64,000 nt of DNA, from positions 5,917,501 to 5,981,500 of the forward strand of contig JAMPIT010000476.1 in NCBI GenBank assembly GCA_026261815.1, read 5' to 3'. Source of the DNA: Monarcha castaneiventris obscurior. Lineage: Eukaryota; Chordata; Aves; Passeriformes; Monarchidae. Positions 63,201-64,000 of this stretch are shown here, one piece after another. The position numbers were made by a program, and so were the translations under genes. Position 1 is the stretch's first letter. Each line of letters begins with the position of its first letter. Below the pieces are notes generated by a model. The model was not told the DNA's origin. It saw only the letters and a list, made by a program, of their open reading frames with translations, and ran no database searches.

Positions 63201-63610
63201 ACTGCTTAACCAACCACTGAACAAAACGTTTTAAACCTTCCCTGGTATAATGAAAATTCTCACGAACAAGGACTCTTAGAACTGGGAGAAAGGCTTCCCG
63301 CAGGAGACGAGAGAACTCTGCCCCCATCTCCCTCTCTTCCCAACCCTCAAGACAGAAGGAAATTAAAAGAAAAGGATACAAAGGTGACCCATATTACCTT
63401 TGAGGGTCACATAAACGTCTCGAGGGCGGTCCACTGACTTAGACCAGTCTTGTCTTTCCCTAGAAGATTGTTGGTCTTCCCCGCCGAGCCTCTGATAGAA
63501 CTCAGAGGTTTGTTTGGGGTAATGGCTGCTCAGAAAGGTGACTTTATTTCCAGTGATGAAGCTTTGCTGGAGACGCTCTCTAGGGACGGTCCGAAGCTGC
63601 CCCACGCTCT
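60261..63610 (-). mobile_element. internal region of an endogenous retrovirus remnant
   Basis: A 3.3-kb stretch of unusual composition (high GC, proline-coding on the minus strand) between two LTR-like segments. It holds a gag-like frame at its 5' end (high coordinates). I see no protease, reverse transcriptase, integrase or envelope. It is either a non-autonomous or deleted element, or pieces of two elements. Confidence 0.5.
61660..63327 (-). pseudogene. endogenous retrovirus gag-like frame, broken by four in-frame stops
   Basis: The frame begins with an ATG-Gly matrix-type start (residues MGAEFSRLLREAF, a potential N-myristoylation signal) and a basic, helical, matrix-like segment at 63327-63172. 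It stays in one frame to 61660, broken by stop codons at 63169-63171, 63034-63036, 62959-62961 and 62920-62922. From 62832 onward it is open for 390 codons that are Pro/Ser/Ala-rich, like Gag linker regions. I see no capsid major-homology region or CCHC zinc knuckle. It cannot yield a full-length product as it stands. Assignment to avian ERVK-like gag rests on the matrix start and the nearby primer-binding-site-like motif. Confidence 0.55.
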
Positions 63611-63617
63611 GGCGCCA
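63600..63617 (-). other. retroviral primer-binding-site-like motif (tRNA-Lys type)
   Basis: On the minus strand the sequence is TGGCGCC followed by AGAGCGTGGGGC. The first seven bases match the core of Lys-type primer binding sites in betaretrovirus-like elements; the rest is only partly matching. Its position upstream of the gag-like start supports the reading. Confidence 0.45.
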
Positions 63618-64000
63618 TTTAATACTTTATTTGCCTGGCTCCATGGGGTCCCGCATGCCCCCACAGATGCCTGCGCAGGTGCAGTGTTAAGTCTGTGACA
63701 AAAAGAGTCGGGAACGGTATCTGCTTACATTCCAGCAGGATTTATTCGTGTTCACTGTCGAAGGGTGTAGAGGCAAATACAAGAACAATGGCGAATTCAG
63801 GGTTTTTCCCAGGGCCGGGGGAAAGGCGGGAGTAGGGAGTAGGGACCACTGGGAGAGCTCTGGGGCAGTGACTAGGCTGACAGACAGCCGGGGAGTTTAA
63901 ACTGGGACAGATCATCCCAAAGAGCAATGCACCTCGGGGGGGAGCCCCTCTGGTCACCCCAACACAATATATGTTCACCGGATACCACAGTGCAGACTCC
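63618..64000 (-). mobile_element. LTR-like sequence, cut by the window end
   Basis: Lies directly 5' of the primer-binding-site-like motif on the minus strand. It contains two AATAAA signals, one near 63630 and one near 63740 followed by tcctgctggaatgtaagca. The end next to the motif lacks a clean CA. A CA terminus does occur at 63694, but 77 bases away. The upstream end lies beyond the window. Confidence 0.4.

Overview
The window is vertebrate nuclear DNA, almost certainly from a bird. It contains many 5'-truncated CR1 LINE fragments in both orientations, one of them ending in the avian CR1 terminal octamer repeat, and an avian-type solo ERV LTR with an intact 5-bp target duplication. It also carries two split genes whose exons read as NUF2 and LRRC52. 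Coding density is very low, and most short open frames are chance.

Layout. (1) 1 to about 39,990 is a gene desert. I found no exon I could identify there. It holds CR1 pieces, one solo LTR (6686-7225), one possible second LTR (about 17.2-17.7 kb), simple repeats, and several AT-rich repeat-free blocks with clustered TAAT cores that look like candidate conserved non-coding elements. (2) 39,991-51,953 (minus strand) is the complete NUF2 gene: 13 coding exons giving a predicted 469-residue kinetochore protein. All exons join in phase, and residues 33, 41 and 115 are lysine as in human. Its promoter is a CpG island at about 51.65-52.2 kb with E2F-like and TCGCGAGA elements. (3) 53,235-56,313 (plus strand) is LRRC52, a two-exon leucine-rich-repeat membrane protein of the BK/SLO3 gamma-subunit family, head to head with NUF2. 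Its two exons are recognisable, but as sequenced they do not join in frame with canonical splice sites. Its intron holds a 97-bp near-perfect hairpin. (4) About 57.4-57.9 kb is a second CpG island with a donor-like site, probably the promoter and first exon of the next plus-strand gene (MGST3 by human synteny, which is inference). (5) About 59.4-64.0 kb is repeat-derived: an old CR1, an LTR-like segment, and a minus-strand endogenous retrovirus remnant with a gag-like frame broken by four in-frame stops, a tRNA-Lys-type primer-binding-site-like motif and an LTR-like sequence running off the window.

The two genes have unrelated jobs (chromosome segregation versus K+ channel modulation). They share only a 1.28-kb intergenic promoter region, half of which is CR1. 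From memory of the human map, PBX1, LMX1A and RXRG lie between NUF2 and LRRC52, so the direct juxtaposition here suggests a rearrangement or a different ancestral order. I see no CRISPR, operon or other prokaryotic-style system. The most unusual signals are the intronic hairpin, the LRRC52 exon-phase problem and the broken retroviral gag frame.
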